Below are positions 42,809 to 51,570 of a stretch of DNA of 64,000 nt, in pieces. Location of the stretch: assembly GCF_004793975.1 (NCBI RefSeq), contig NZ_SRYB01000008.1, positions 82,992-146,991 on the forward strand, given 5' to 3'. Source of the stretch: Lepagella muris (GTDB lineage Bacteria > Bacteroidota > Bacteroidia > Bacteroidales > Muribaculaceae). Position numbers and translations under genes: made by a program. Position 1 is the stretch's first letter; each line of letters begins with the position of its first letter. The notes under the pieces were generated by a model. It worked only from the letters and a program-made list of their open reading frames with translations. It was not told the origin of the DNA and did no database searches.

Positions 42809-44047
42809 ATGAACGAGTTCAATAATCTTGTCAATGCCATCAAAGGCATTATGGAAGCTAGCACTACCTTTGATATTTATGCCGCACGAAAAATTGTGCA
42901 ACTTATCAATAAGTTTCAAAATACCAGATATGGTGGTATTGTTTCAATTGAAGTATTGGAAAAGGAATATGCCAACTTTTCTGACTTTCTAAAATTTTGG
43001 CATAATAATTATGAACAAATTATTGGATGTGAAATCAATGATTCTGTTTGCGAAAAAGTGGCAGTGGCACTTCATGATATTTATTCGTTGACTGGCGGAA
43101 ATGCGTTTAAAAAAGATTGGAATAGAAATGGTCTTTCAAATGAAGACATTTGTAGAATCAAGCTGTTTACCGCAAATCAAGATTTTAGAGATTCTTTGGA
43201 CTTTAAGGAGATTTCGGATAAATTCATAGATGATCCATCCTCTTTTGATGAAAGGATTATTGCCGATGACCCTGAACAGTTTGTCATGACCCTTGGAATA
43301 AGTCAACGTTCTCTGACAGATAAACGCAACCAGTATGCAAAAGGGATTGCTTCCTTTGTAATGGAACATGGATGTTCACCCATAGAATTGATAAAGTGTT
43401 TTGATAATGATGTTTCTAAATTAAGAGATGCGTTGATTGAGTGCAATATCGGATATGGAAAGAAAACAGCAGACATGTTTATCCGGGATATGGTTATGCT
43501 TGGAGTTTGGAAAGATATCTTTGGCTTTGAAAAAATAGATGTTGCAAGCAATGTCAACACAATAAAGATTGCCTTGCGTACTGGCATTTTAACTACTGCA
43601 ATACCATTAGAATCAGATTTTTTTGATATTTTCTGCAATCAATATGAATATTTTGATAATCTGAACACTAAAGCATGGCGTAAAGTTTGGGAAAAATGGA
43701 GAGCACTTTTTCCTAAAGAAACTTTAGAGAGTCCTTGCCTAATAGATTATTTTACACATGAAGTCATCGGACAACAGTTTTGTGTAGATAATTTAGCAAT
43801 ATTCCAATGTAATGATTTCGGACATGTGTTCAGATGGCATAGTATAATGAATCGAACTTGTCAAATATGTTATAAAGAAGGAAGGTTGAATGTAAAGACA
43901 CATGTGATTGCAAAAATCCGTCCTTGTGCCGATCCTGAGGGAGAGATAGCAATTCTTGAGTCTAAATTTGTAAAAGATCTTCCTAAGGAGAAAAAACTGA
44001 AGAATTGTCCTTTTTATAATATCTGTAGTGAACATTATACTCTTTGA
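42809..44047 (+). CDS. HhH-GPD DNA-glycosylase-like protein in the restriction island
   Basis: 412 residues. The central part has a helix-hairpin-helix motif (NIGYGKKTADMFIRDM, about 213-228), followed by IDVASNVNTIKIALRTG (about 243-259). This resembles the V-D-x-H-V-x-R segment of endonuclease III/MutY with the catalytic Asp (D244). The C-terminal third has Cys pairs (TCQIC, KNCPFYNIC) that may form an iron-sulfur or zinc site. The N-terminal ~200 residues are unassigned. It is AT-rich and stands alone between two palindromic elements near a methyltransferase and Vsr. A base-excision role, possibly against modified DNA, is inferred. Confidence 0.5.
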   Translation: MNEFNNLVNAIKGIMEASTTFDIYAARKIVQLINKFQNTRYGGIVSIEVLEKEYANFSDFLKFWHNNYEQIIGCEINDSVCEKVAVALHDIYSLTGGNAFKKDWNRNGLSNEDICRIKLFTANQDFRDSLDFKEISDKFIDDPSSFDERIIADDPEQFVMTLGISQRSLTDKRNQYAKGIASFVMEHGCSPIELIKCFDNDVSKLRDALIECNIGYGKKTADMFIRDMVMLGVWKDIFGFEKIDVASNVNTIKIALRTGILTTAIPLESDFFDIFCNQYEYFDNLNTKAWRKVWEKWRALFPKETLESPCLIDYFTHEVIGQQFCVDNLAIFQCNDFGHVFRWHSIMNRTCQICYKEGRLNVKTHVIAKIRPCADPEGEIAILESKFVKDLPKEKKLKNCPFYNICSEHYTL

Positions 44048-44243
44048 TCTCTAATCTTGATATATCAAATAACTGAAGTTTCGCAAGCTGCACTTCAGTG
44101 GTCGTACAATTTGTACCGTTTATAGTTTATAATTTAAGATTTAAGATTCACGGAAATCCACGAATCTTTTCATTATACAAAATTTAAGATTATAAACCAT
44201 AAACTTTAAACCTTAAATTAGATGACTTTTAAAATAAAATGAT

Positions 44244-44492
44244 ATGAAGAAGATTTTTCTTGTGACTGTGCTGATTGAAATATCAGATGAGAGTCCTATT
44301 GATGGGCACCGTGCGTTTACTGACTATTCTAAGGCTAAGCAAGCCATGTCGGAGGAGATTGAAAATGCTCAAAAGTATTTCGAAGGCTGGGATGGAGAGG
44401 TGCTGGTTGACGTTGAGAACTGTCAAGAGTGGCGTAATGAAGATGGATACGGCTATACCATTGGCATTGAAGAGCTGAATATTCAAGATTGA
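44244..44492 (+). CDS. Small acidic protein of unknown function
   Basis: 82 residues, acidic, with one predicted helix (FTDYSKAKQAMSEEIENAQK) between beta strands (KIFLVTVLIEIS at the start; YGYTIGIEELNI at the end). No family recognised. It follows the glycosylase-like gene by ~200 bp of AT-rich repeats (TTTAAGATT-type words, 44110-44220). Possibly a small regulator or immunity-type protein; not demonstrable. Confidence 0.6.
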   Translation: MKKIFLVTVLIEISDESPIDGHRAFTDYSKAKQAMSEEIENAQKYFEGWDGEVLVDVENCQEWRNEDGYGYTIGIEELNIQD

Positions 44493-44557
44493 AAGTATAA
44501 GTCATAACCTTATTAGTATAATCTTGATTTTTGTTGTATAATGTAACCGTTTCAGAG

Positions 44558-44655
44558 TGATTCATCTGTTTCGCTTGTTTCGGTGTTTCACTTGTATCGG
44601 GGGCGAAACAACCGATACAAGCGAAACAAGTGAAACAGGCGATACGCATGAATCA
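44558..44655. repeat. Tandem 9-bp-unit palindromic element, copy 2
   Basis: Ends are exact complements, TGATTCAT (44558-44565) and ATGAATCA (44648-44655). Inside, GTTTCGCTT-type units pair with GCGAAACAA-type units. The core GTATCGG-GGGCGAAACAA-CCGATAC is nearly identical to copy 1. It sits between convergent genes. Confidence 0.85.
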
Positions 44656-44672
44656 CTATTATTCTATGATTT

Positions 44673-46334
44673 TCATCTATAGCTTTCTATCTTACTAATT
44701 TGCAATTCTACATCATTAGTAGCACAAAATGAGAGTCTGTAATAAATTTGACATATATTTACAGCACGCTCAGGCATAGCTGGACCTACTATAATTTTTG
44801 ACAGAGAAAATGGGAATTTTTCATTTTCATTTTGCTCTGTAAAAATATTTTTTGAAATAAATGGAGTTAATATTCCATTAGAATCATTAATAAACCATCC
44901 TATAGGTTTTCTTGAATTTTCCAAGTATCTATATTCTTCTTCAGTTTCATAATCCTTATGTTTAATAAAATGCTTATATCTAATCAGTTGTTCAAATTTA
45001 AAATTAAGGTCTTTTTTTAAACGCTTCAACACTTTTTTTATATTTACCAATGTTTTATCATTCTCATCAACATATTTAATTTTATAAACCTTACCCTTAT
45101 TAGGCGTAAATTTAAAACCGATGCTCACTCCTCTAGCATTATCTCCATAAAATCGCCACATATCCAAATTATCTTCTTTGGCTGTAAAAGATATTATGAA
45201 TTTCCTACTTGCAGATATACAAACATCTAATTCCGGAATATCATTAGAACCTTTAACATTATGTAAATAAGGTTTCATAAAATCTGTTTCTGTCTTATCA
45301 TTCATTGAAACGATTGAATTCATTAAGACACTTTTATTGTCAAGGATTTTTTGTAATGTTTCAAATGACGTGTATTTATACAATACAAAATCAGGTTCTA
45401 CTCTTTCTGGCAATATTTCCTTCAAAAGACTACGCTCTATTTCCTTTTTTAGAAAATAACATTCATCACACATATCAAATAGAATATCTTCTTCTGATAT
45501 ATTTGCTTTAAAAACCTTATTAATTTGTTTAGCTATCTCAACTTTCTTTTCTTGATCTCCAGATAATAGCACATTATCTAGGTTATTATTGTCATTTAGA
45601 CGATTTGTCTTATTTTGAAAATATTCATCTAAACAATCAATTTCCAATTTAAATTTATCAGCTTCACAAATATCATCTGAAAAGATAGTTGAATTACCTA
45701 ATTTTAATGTTAATCTAATGAATGGTTTCTCATTTACATAAAATTCCTTGCGTACTATAAATAAATCCTTTTTACTATCATCATCATTGATAGCATAATC
45801 AAGACCATTCTCCTTCAATTTATTCTCTATTTTTTTAGCATATTCCTGAAAACATCTTATTTCTACTTGTAATGATTCTGCAATAGAGCCCAAATTGCCA
45901 TTAATTATTGAAGTTTTAACAAAATTCCTATTTAGCAAAGTCTCATGAGTAAGTAAAATACGCTGCTGAAGAATTCTACAATACAATGTATTCGGTGCTA
46001 GTGGAAAATAATAATCAAATTTATTTACAACAATAGAATCTTTATCATTCACTCTAGTACCTTCAATACAAAGGGCATTATTTCCAAATAATAACTTATC
46101 AAAAGGATTAATTTTAAACTCATCCACCAATTCACTCATACCTAATTTTCTCAAATCTGCACCAGTAGGCAAATTTGATGATTCATCAATAAATCGTGTT
46201 AAATCTTCTAACTTAGGATAAGGAAGTAATTTTATCTCTTTTATTTCAACATCTGTAAAATCTTCATTAACTTGCAGCCCATACAAAACATCTGGCATGT
46301 TTAATAAAAATTTTGATTCTTTTTTCATCACCAT
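44673..46334 (-). CDS. DUF2971-domain protein, third gene of the restriction-modification operon
   Basis: 553 residues. The C-terminal ~260 residues match the DUF2971 pattern: YKYTSFETLQKILDNKSVLM, then FIISFTAKEDNLDMWRFYGD, then GVSIGFKF. The N-terminal ~290 residues are unrelated to families I know. DUF2971 has no firmly established activity. It begins 13 bp after the methyltransferase stop and is therefore the third gene of an R-M operon, which suggests a control or defence role. Very AT-rich. Two Met codons (46334 and 46328) are possible starts. Confidence 0.7.
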   Translation of the reverse strand: MVMKKESKFLLNMPDVLYGLQVNEDFTDVEIKEIKLLPYPKLEDLTRFIDESSNLPTGADLRKLGMSELVDEFKINPFDKLLFGNNALCIEGTRVNDKDSIVVNKFDYYFPLAPNTLYCRILQQRILLTHETLLNRNFVKTSIINGNLGSIAESLQVEIRCFQEYAKKIENKLKENGLDYAINDDDSKKDLFIVRKEFYVNEKPFIRLTLKLGNSTIFSDDICEADKFKLEIDCLDEYFQNKTNRLNDNNNLDNVLLSGDQEKKVEIAKQINKVFKANISEEDILFDMCDECYFLKKEIERSLLKEILPERVEPDFVLYKYTSFETLQKILDNKSVLMNSIVSMNDKTETDFMKPYLHNVKGSNDIPELDVCISASRKFIISFTAKEDNLDMWRFYGDNARGVSIGFKFTPNKGKVYKIKYVDENDKTLVNIKKVLKRLKKDLNFKFEQLIRYKHFIKHKDYETEEEYRYLENSRKPIGWFINDSNGILTPFISKNIFTEQNENEKFPFSLSKIIVGPAMPERAVNICQIYYRLSFCATNDVELQISKIESYR

Positions 46335-46347
46335 ATTATTTTAAATA

Positions 46348-47730
46348 TTAATCTACAATAAGATTATTATTGTCATCAAACTTTCCTGCATTAGAGAGAA
46401 TAGACAATCCAATCTTCTCAACTACTCCTGTTACTAATGCATTACCCATCAAGAATGCTCTACGCATATCACTACTTCCTTCTGTATGATTGTCTGGGAA
46501 CATATTTAAACGTTCCAATTCAATCGGTGTCAATCTTCGATATTTTCCTGATGGAGTCTTTACCACATGTTTAAATCTTGACGGAGCCTTACCACCTTCG
46601 CCTGTAATTATTGTCCGTGAAGCCTTATCTAAAGCATCAGGGAAAGCCATACCTCCTTCAGAATATTTATATTGAAAACCTGCCGCATTAGTTCGCATAA
46701 AACTTTTGCTACCTTTTAGGTATTCCCATTTTTCAACCTCTTCTTCTGGGATAAAGAACTCTTCGGGAACTTCATCTTCAGACAGCAATATTTCCCCCAA
46801 AGTTAAAAACGGTCCATTATATAAAGGTGAAACCTTTATAGTGTTGACTTTTCTGTTTGACATAAAGCCTGCGTTTTCAAATTCACATTTCTCCCCATTT
46901 TTATTAAAATTGGCAGATACTTCGTCAAGGGTTCCTTTTATCTCAAAAGATTTCATTGCAGTTACAGCTTCGGATGAAAATGCTCTCGCAAATATTCCAT
47001 TCTGACAAATCCAATCCTCTTCTTTGCCAGACTTTCTAATCGCATAATTTCCTCGCTTATACCCAACAATATATGTACGCCTACGCCTTTGCGGCATACC
47101 ATATTCCGCAGCATTTATGACTCTCCACTCCACATCATAACCAAGATCATTCAACGAAGCAAGAATAATTGCAAAATCTCGTCCTCTCTGAGATGCAGGA
47201 GATTTCAACAATCTATCAACATTTTCAAAAAACAGATAAGTAGGTCTATGTTCAGATTCTTCAATTATACGATATATCTGCCACCATAAAACACCTTTTT
47301 TCCCCTCAATACCACCAGACCGATTCAATGTGGTTGCAACAGAATAGTCTTGGCAAGGGAAACCCCCAACAAGCATATCACACTCAGGTATGGATGATGT
47401 TGGCACTGTATTAATATCCTGATTACTATGACCTTCCAAGCCAAACCTTTCAGAATAAATAATTGATGCGTCTTGTCTTTTTGTTGAAGGTTCCCATTGA
47501 TTACTCCAAACTGTCTTGAAACAAGCTGATGCTCTTTCCAAGCCAATTCTAAAGCCACCAACACCAGCAAACAACTCAACTACACGTATATCACTTTCAG
47601 TTACATCTGAAACAATGTCTTCAAACAAACTGCCCATGCTTTCTCTTGAAACACGGCAATAATCTGCAATCGGTTCACAAATGTTTTGATTATTTTGACT
47701 ACTATATGTCTGATATTCTTTTGTATTCAT
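46348..47730 (-). CDS. C5-cytosine DNA methyltransferase of a Sau3AI-type R-M system
   Basis: 460 residues from MNTKEYQ. All key C5-MTase motifs are present: I VVELFAGVGGFRIGLE, IV GGFPCQDYSVA with the catalytic Cys, VI FFENVDRLL, VIII RRRRTYIVGYKRG, and X MGNALVTGV. The target recognition domain lies between VIII and IX. Its ATG begins one base after the endonuclease stop. It would protect the host by methylating cytosine, likely in the site cut by the partner (GATC is expected for Sau3AI relatives, not proven here). The frame extends upstream to 47778, but into the endonuclease gene. Confidence 0.92.
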   Translation of the reverse strand: MNTKEYQTYSSQNNQNICEPIADYCRVSRESMGSLFEDIVSDVTESDIRVVELFAGVGGFRIGLERASACFKTVWSNQWEPSTKRQDASIIYSERFGLEGHSNQDINTVPTSSIPECDMLVGGFPCQDYSVATTLNRSGGIEGKKGVLWWQIYRIIEESEHRPTYLFFENVDRLLKSPASQRGRDFAIILASLNDLGYDVEWRVINAAEYGMPQRRRRTYIVGYKRGNYAIRKSGKEEDWICQNGIFARAFSSEAVTAMKSFEIKGTLDEVSANFNKNGEKCEFENAGFMSNRKVNTIKVSPLYNGPFLTLGEILLSEDEVPEEFFIPEEEVEKWEYLKGSKSFMRTNAAGFQYKYSEGGMAFPDALDKASRTIITGEGGKAPSRFKHVVKTPSGKYRRLTPIELERLNMFPDNHTEGSSDMRRAFLMGNALVTGVVEKIGLSILSNAGKFDDNNNLIVD

Positions 47731-47731
47731 T

Positions 47732-49207
47732 TTAATCTTGCGTTTTAAAGAGTTTATTCCAATCATCGCCATACGCATTCATCAATTCCTTACGAAGATA
47801 ACGATTATCAAACCAATAGGCCTTCTTTGGCACTGCCATATTGGAAACAGGACTATAAGTCACATCTGCAGAATTCCTTGCTTTTGGACGCACATGGAAA
47901 AATTTATGGTCTTTTAAAGTCCAAAATGTATTAGCATGCTTTCCATCTTTTGAATTTAAAAGGGTATCAGCTAAAACATTCTTCCGTATATTATTCCAAT
48001 ATTCTTCCGCAATGCCGTAGTCTGAAGGAGGCATTGTCCAGAAAAACATTTTATCAAGTATATATTTTGATTCATTGTCTGACTCTTCGTCATCAACCTC
48101 TCGGAATACAATAAACATATAACGAGTTGTTATTATCTCATACCATCTTGAATCAATCCAATTATCGGTTTCAAATATTTCTTGATAATTAATTCGTTCA
48201 AATGACATGTGTTCCTTTACAGATCCATTCTTCTGAAGTCGGATAGTCTTTATCTTAATACCTGATTTTTTTATTTCATCAGCATCATTTTCATTTTTAA
48301 GACCTTTCAAAAGTATTTGCTTAACAATATTAGCATATTTACTTTTATCTTCTGATTTTATATTTACTCCCAATTCAGAAGATATCTGTTTATAATCCTT
48401 TCCTATAAATGGTTCAAATCGCTTTCTCAGAATATCTTCAAATGAATTATTCATCAACTCCTGTTTAGTAACAAGCTCTATACCCGGCATCTCTTCTTCA
48501 GTAATATTTGAAGATACATTCTTCCCTGATTTTTTTACATAATCAAGTACTGTCCTCATATACGAAGCCTTCAATGAGAATGCTCTGGCTTTTGCACGAA
48601 TTTCACTATTGGGTTGGCGTCTAAGTGAATCTCCTTTTTGTCCTTTTCTACATGCACCCAAATACATAGTATCACCTTCAGAAAGTTCATGTGCCAAACC
48701 CCTACGAACCTTATCTTGAATAATCCTAAAATCTTCTTTTATTATTAAAAAATCCTTATCTTTTATCAACCAAAGGATACTATATATAAATTGTAAATCT
48801 TTTTTAGGGCAACCACTTACATGCAAATAAAACATTATCAGCATTAACATTGATTTTTTAAAGAACCTTGAATTTTCAAAATCCTCTTCAACCAATGCGC
48901 AATAATCTATCATATCGCAAACAAGACGCTCTTTTATTGCAAGTTCATTTTTATGATTTTTCTTAAGTGCCGATACTTTTAATTCAACACCAGCCTCTAT
49001 AAAATCAGGACGGGGATCACTATTTGGCTCATATCCAAAATAATATTTTTCTACCATCTGAGCCAATCCTCCTTTTCCCGCTTTATTTAATTCATCAATA
49101 TCTATTGAATTATCTATAATAGGGAGAATCTGAGCTAATGAATTGCCCAACAAATCCCTACTATATGCAAGAATTGACAAAGGTGATGAAGAATCATAAT
49201 CTCTCAT
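47732..49207 (-). CDS. Sau3AI/MutH-family type II restriction endonuclease
   Basis: 491 residues, matching Sau3AI length (about 489). The N-terminal MutH-like domain has GKGGLAQMVEKYYFGYEP followed by RPDFIEAGVELKV, in which Asp 68, Glu 75 and Lys 77 form the D-x6-E-x-K catalytic triad of MutH and Sau3AI. The C-terminal half is expected to be the second, regulatory MutH-like domain. Sau3AI cuts GATC; relatives share this. The start at MRDYDSSSP (49207) fits the domain; an ATG at 49303 runs through the promoter. The methyltransferase follows immediately. Confidence 0.85.
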   Translation of the reverse strand: MRDYDSSSPLSILAYSRDLLGNSLAQILPIIDNSIDIDELNKAGKGGLAQMVEKYYFGYEPNSDPRPDFIEAGVELKVSALKKNHKNELAIKERLVCDMIDYCALVEEDFENSRFFKKSMLMLIMFYLHVSGCPKKDLQFIYSILWLIKDKDFLIIKEDFRIIQDKVRRGLAHELSEGDTMYLGACRKGQKGDSLRRQPNSEIRAKARAFSLKASYMRTVLDYVKKSGKNVSSNITEEEMPGIELVTKQELMNNSFEDILRKRFEPFIGKDYKQISSELGVNIKSEDKSKYANIVKQILLKGLKNENDADEIKKSGIKIKTIRLQKNGSVKEHMSFERINYQEIFETDNWIDSRWYEIITTRYMFIVFREVDDEESDNESKYILDKMFFWTMPPSDYGIAEEYWNNIRKNVLADTLLNSKDGKHANTFWTLKDHKFFHVRPKARNSADVTYSPVSNMAVPKKAYWFDNRYLRKELMNAYGDDWNKLFKTQD

Positions 49208-49228
49208 AAACGATAACCTATTTTTAGT

Positions 49229-49269
49229 GCACAATAATGCACATTTACGCACATTAATACACAAAATTA
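49229..49269 (-). promoter_or_regulatory. Promoter box and 10-bp-spaced repeats upstream of the R-M operon
   Basis: A TAATTTTG minus-7 box lies at 49262-49269 (minus strand). Immediately downstream in the transcript, GCAC-type words start at 49229, 49239 and 49249, with ACAC at 49259, exactly 10 bp apart. Helically phased repeats over a start site suggest a repressor or controller site. Confidence 0.5.
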
Positions 49270-49383
49270 CTAATAAATTCTCGGATTCTTTTAATATTCT
49301 CACAATGATTTATTCAAAGAATTTTATTTCTCTGTTTATAAGTTCTAAAAAACATTCATTGTTGAATTATATAGCGTTTCACC

Positions 49384-49938
49384 TTATGATTCCTCCTGTG
49401 TATAGTCGGGATCGGGTTCTGCCGCTATGGGGAGGTCGGAGGGAGAGTCGGGATAGGATGTATGCGGATGGGTGGTGGTGGCTTGTGGAGGAGTAGCGGT
49501 GGGGACGGCTGACGTTTGTGGGGAGATTATGTTGCGGTAGAGGGTTTCAAGGGTGGCTTCGCGTTTTGCTTTTGTCTTGATGTCACATTCCCATACTCGT
49601 AGCACCCGCCAACCGGCAAGTTCAAGGTCTACGTTGTTGGCAAAATCCCTTGCCATGTTCATCGCTATCTTATGACGCCAGAAATATTCGTTTGTCTTAG
49701 GCAACTTGTAGTAGCGACATCCCTCATGTCCATGCCAGAAACAACCATCGATGAAAACCACTGTCTTATATTTCTTTAGCACTATGTCGGGAGTACCGGG
49801 CAACTTACGGTTGTTGACACGGTAACGCAGACCCTTGGCAAAGAGGTAACGCCTCACCATCATCTCCGGTTTGGTATCCTTGCCACGGATCGCCGACATA
49901 CATCGGTGTCTCTGTTCCGGTGTCATTCTATCTGCCAT
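49384..49938 (-). CDS. vsr: Very short patch repair endonuclease
   Basis: Nicks DNA 5' of the T in T:G mismatches left when methylated cytosine deaminates. In the 184-residue product the Vsr core is unmistakable: MTPEQRHRCMSAIRGKDTKP, then LPGTPDIVLKKYKTVVFIDG and CFWHGHEGC. Asp 51 and His 69 fall at the E. coli catalytic positions, and His/Cys residues form the zinc site. The C-terminal ~45 residues are a low-complexity Thr/Pro/Ser tail absent from E. coli Vsr. It is upstream of the R-M operon, in the same direction, where it would repair the methyltransferase's mutagenic products. Confidence 0.93.
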   Translation of the reverse strand: MADRMTPEQRHRCMSAIRGKDTKPEMMVRRYLFAKGLRYRVNNRKLPGTPDIVLKKYKTVVFIDGCFWHGHEGCRYYKLPKTNEYFWRHKIAMNMARDFANNVDLELAGWRVLRVWECDIKTKAKREATLETLYRNIISPQTSAVPTATPPQATTTHPHTSYPDSPSDLPIAAEPDPDYTQEES

Positions 49939-50286
49939 ATCAAATCAAGCTTTTGAAGTTGTCTGAACCTCTTTACAAAAATAACAAATATCCTTGAAAA
50001 TGGTATGATAATTCTTAAGACGGGGTATAAAAATCAAGCGGTGCCGGATTCTTTCGCAGATGCCGGCACCGAAATAATTCATGATGTAAGGTTGTTGATA
50101 TCTTTTGACGGGAGAATCCCGTTCGTATAATCTTTGCTGTGTATTTTTATTTTCACACCGCTAAGTTAATTGTTTTATTTCTTACATGCAAGAATTTTTA
50201 TAATTTTTTTTAATAATTTTTTTTAAATTGATGCAACTTTTCCTTCTATTCCGTTGTTTTCCAAGTTCAAGGGCTGCATACCGCCA
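49939..50286. other. Non-coding interval with a terminator-like hairpin
   Basis: Stem GGTGCCGG (50040-50047) with CCGGCACC (50063-50070). On the minus strand it is followed by GCTTGATTTTTATA, so it may end the SpmAB transcript. Long T/A tracts lie at 50180-50226. No gene seen. Confidence 0.6.
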
Positions 50287-51516
50287 TCATCCGAAGAAGA
50301 AATAAGCCACAATCACCGCCGCCACGGCACCCGTCAGATCAGCAAGCAATGCATAGCCGGCAGCATAACGCGTTTTCATGACCCCTACACTTCCGAAATA
50401 TACGGCAAGGATATAGAAAGTGGTGTCGGTAGATCCCCTGACAGCAGCCGCAACACGGCTCACGAAGGCATCCGCCCCATTCTCCTTCATCACGTCGAGC
50501 ATCATCGCGCACGACCCGCTACCGCTCAGCGGCTTCATGAGCATAGTCGGCAACGCCCCTACCCAACGGGCATCGAAGCCAAGCATCGTGACAAACGATT
50601 CGATCCACGACGTGAACATATCCAACGCACCGGACGCACGGAACATCCCGATTGCAACAAGAATAGCCACAAGATAAGGAATTATCATGACGGCTGTCTT
50701 AAACCCCTCCTTCGCCCCCTCGATAAACGTGTCATACACGTTGATATGCTTCCGCACTCCGGCTATTATGAATGCTATTATGACGCTGAAAAGTATAACG
50801 TTGGCGGCAAACGTGGAGTATGCCTCCATCCTGTCGGCAGGTAACGATGAGAAGAAATAGACCGTCAGAGCCACCACGCCCCCTATTCCGGCAAGCCAGC
50901 CGCATATCACGCGATCCATACGTATGCGCTGCTTTATGCATAGTGCGGTAAGACCCACTATTGTGGCAACCGACGTGGCGATGAGGATCGGAATGAAGAT
51001 ATCAGTAGGATTGGACGCCCCACCTTGCGCACGATACATCATTATGCTTATCGGGATCAGGCACAAGCCCGACGAATTGAGCACAAGAAACATGATCATC
51101 GCATCCGTGGCAGTATCCTTCCGCTTGTTGAGCGATTGCATCTCCTGCATGGCACGCAGCCCCATTGGAGTGGCGGCATTGTCAAGACCGAGCATGTTGG
51201 CGGAGATATTCATGAAGATGGCACCCATAGCCGGATGCCCCTTTGGGATACCGGGAAAGAGCCGGGAGAAGAACGGACTTATCAGCCTGCCGAAAAACTC
51301 AATCACTCCGGCACGCTCCCCGATCTTCATTATACCGAGCCACAAGGTCAGCACTCCGGTCAGCCCGAGAGAGATTTCAAATGCAAAAGCGGCCTGGGAG
51401 AAGGAACTGTTCATGATGTCGCTCCACACTGCCAGGTCGCCGTAAAAGATTGTCTTTGCCATAGCCACAAGAAATGCTATGGCAAAGAACGATATCCAGA
51501 TCCAGTTTAATACCAC
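50287..51516 (-). CDS. SpmA-SpmB-like fused nucleoside-recognition membrane protein
   Basis: 409 residues, about ten membrane segments. Two nucleoside-recognition (Gate) domains are joined. The N-half is SpmA-like (GLTGVLTLWLGIMKIGERAG, then NMLGLDNAATPMGL); the C-half is SpmB-like (PYLVAILVAIGMFRASGALD, then MLMKPLSGSGSCAMMLD). The name comes from Bacillus spore dehydration, but this organism should not sporulate; a transport role across the inner membrane is likely. It follows trpS by 54 bp on the same strand. Confidence 0.85.
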   Translation of the reverse strand: MVLNWIWISFFAIAFLVAMAKTIFYGDLAVWSDIMNSSFSQAAFAFEISLGLTGVLTLWLGIMKIGERAGVIEFFGRLISPFFSRLFPGIPKGHPAMGAIFMNISANMLGLDNAATPMGLRAMQEMQSLNKRKDTATDAMIMFLVLNSSGLCLIPISIMMYRAQGGASNPTDIFIPILIATSVATIVGLTALCIKQRIRMDRVICGWLAGIGGVVALTVYFFSSLPADRMEAYSTFAANVILFSVIIAFIIAGVRKHINVYDTFIEGAKEGFKTAVMIIPYLVAILVAIGMFRASGALDMFTSWIESFVTMLGFDARWVGALPTMLMKPLSGSGSCAMMLDVMKENGADAFVSRVAAAVRGSTDTTFYILAVYFGSVGVMKTRYAAGYALLADLTGAVAAVIVAYFFFG

Positions 51517-51570
51517 TGTTGATAGAATTTACTGAGGTGGGTCAGACCCGGGAGTCAGACCCGCGCCACA

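Noticed and set aside
44335..44649. A 104-codon minus-strand frame beginning in palindrome copy 2
   Set aside because: It overlaps the small acidic gene antisense and starts inside the repeat; no family.
42046..44655. The palindromic repeats as a CRISPR array
   Set aside because: Units are 9 bp with no unique spacers and no cas gene is near; the organisation is a hairpin, not repeat-spacer.
49229..49269. A binding site for a C-protein of the R-M system
   Set aside because: No small HTH controller gene is present in the operon; only a generic phased repeat can be claimed.
51537..51565. GGGTCAGACCC-type palindrome and repeat between SpmAB and trpS as a riboswitch
   Set aside because: Too short and lacks a recognisable aptamer; noted only as a simple palindrome with a repeated GTCAGACCCG word.
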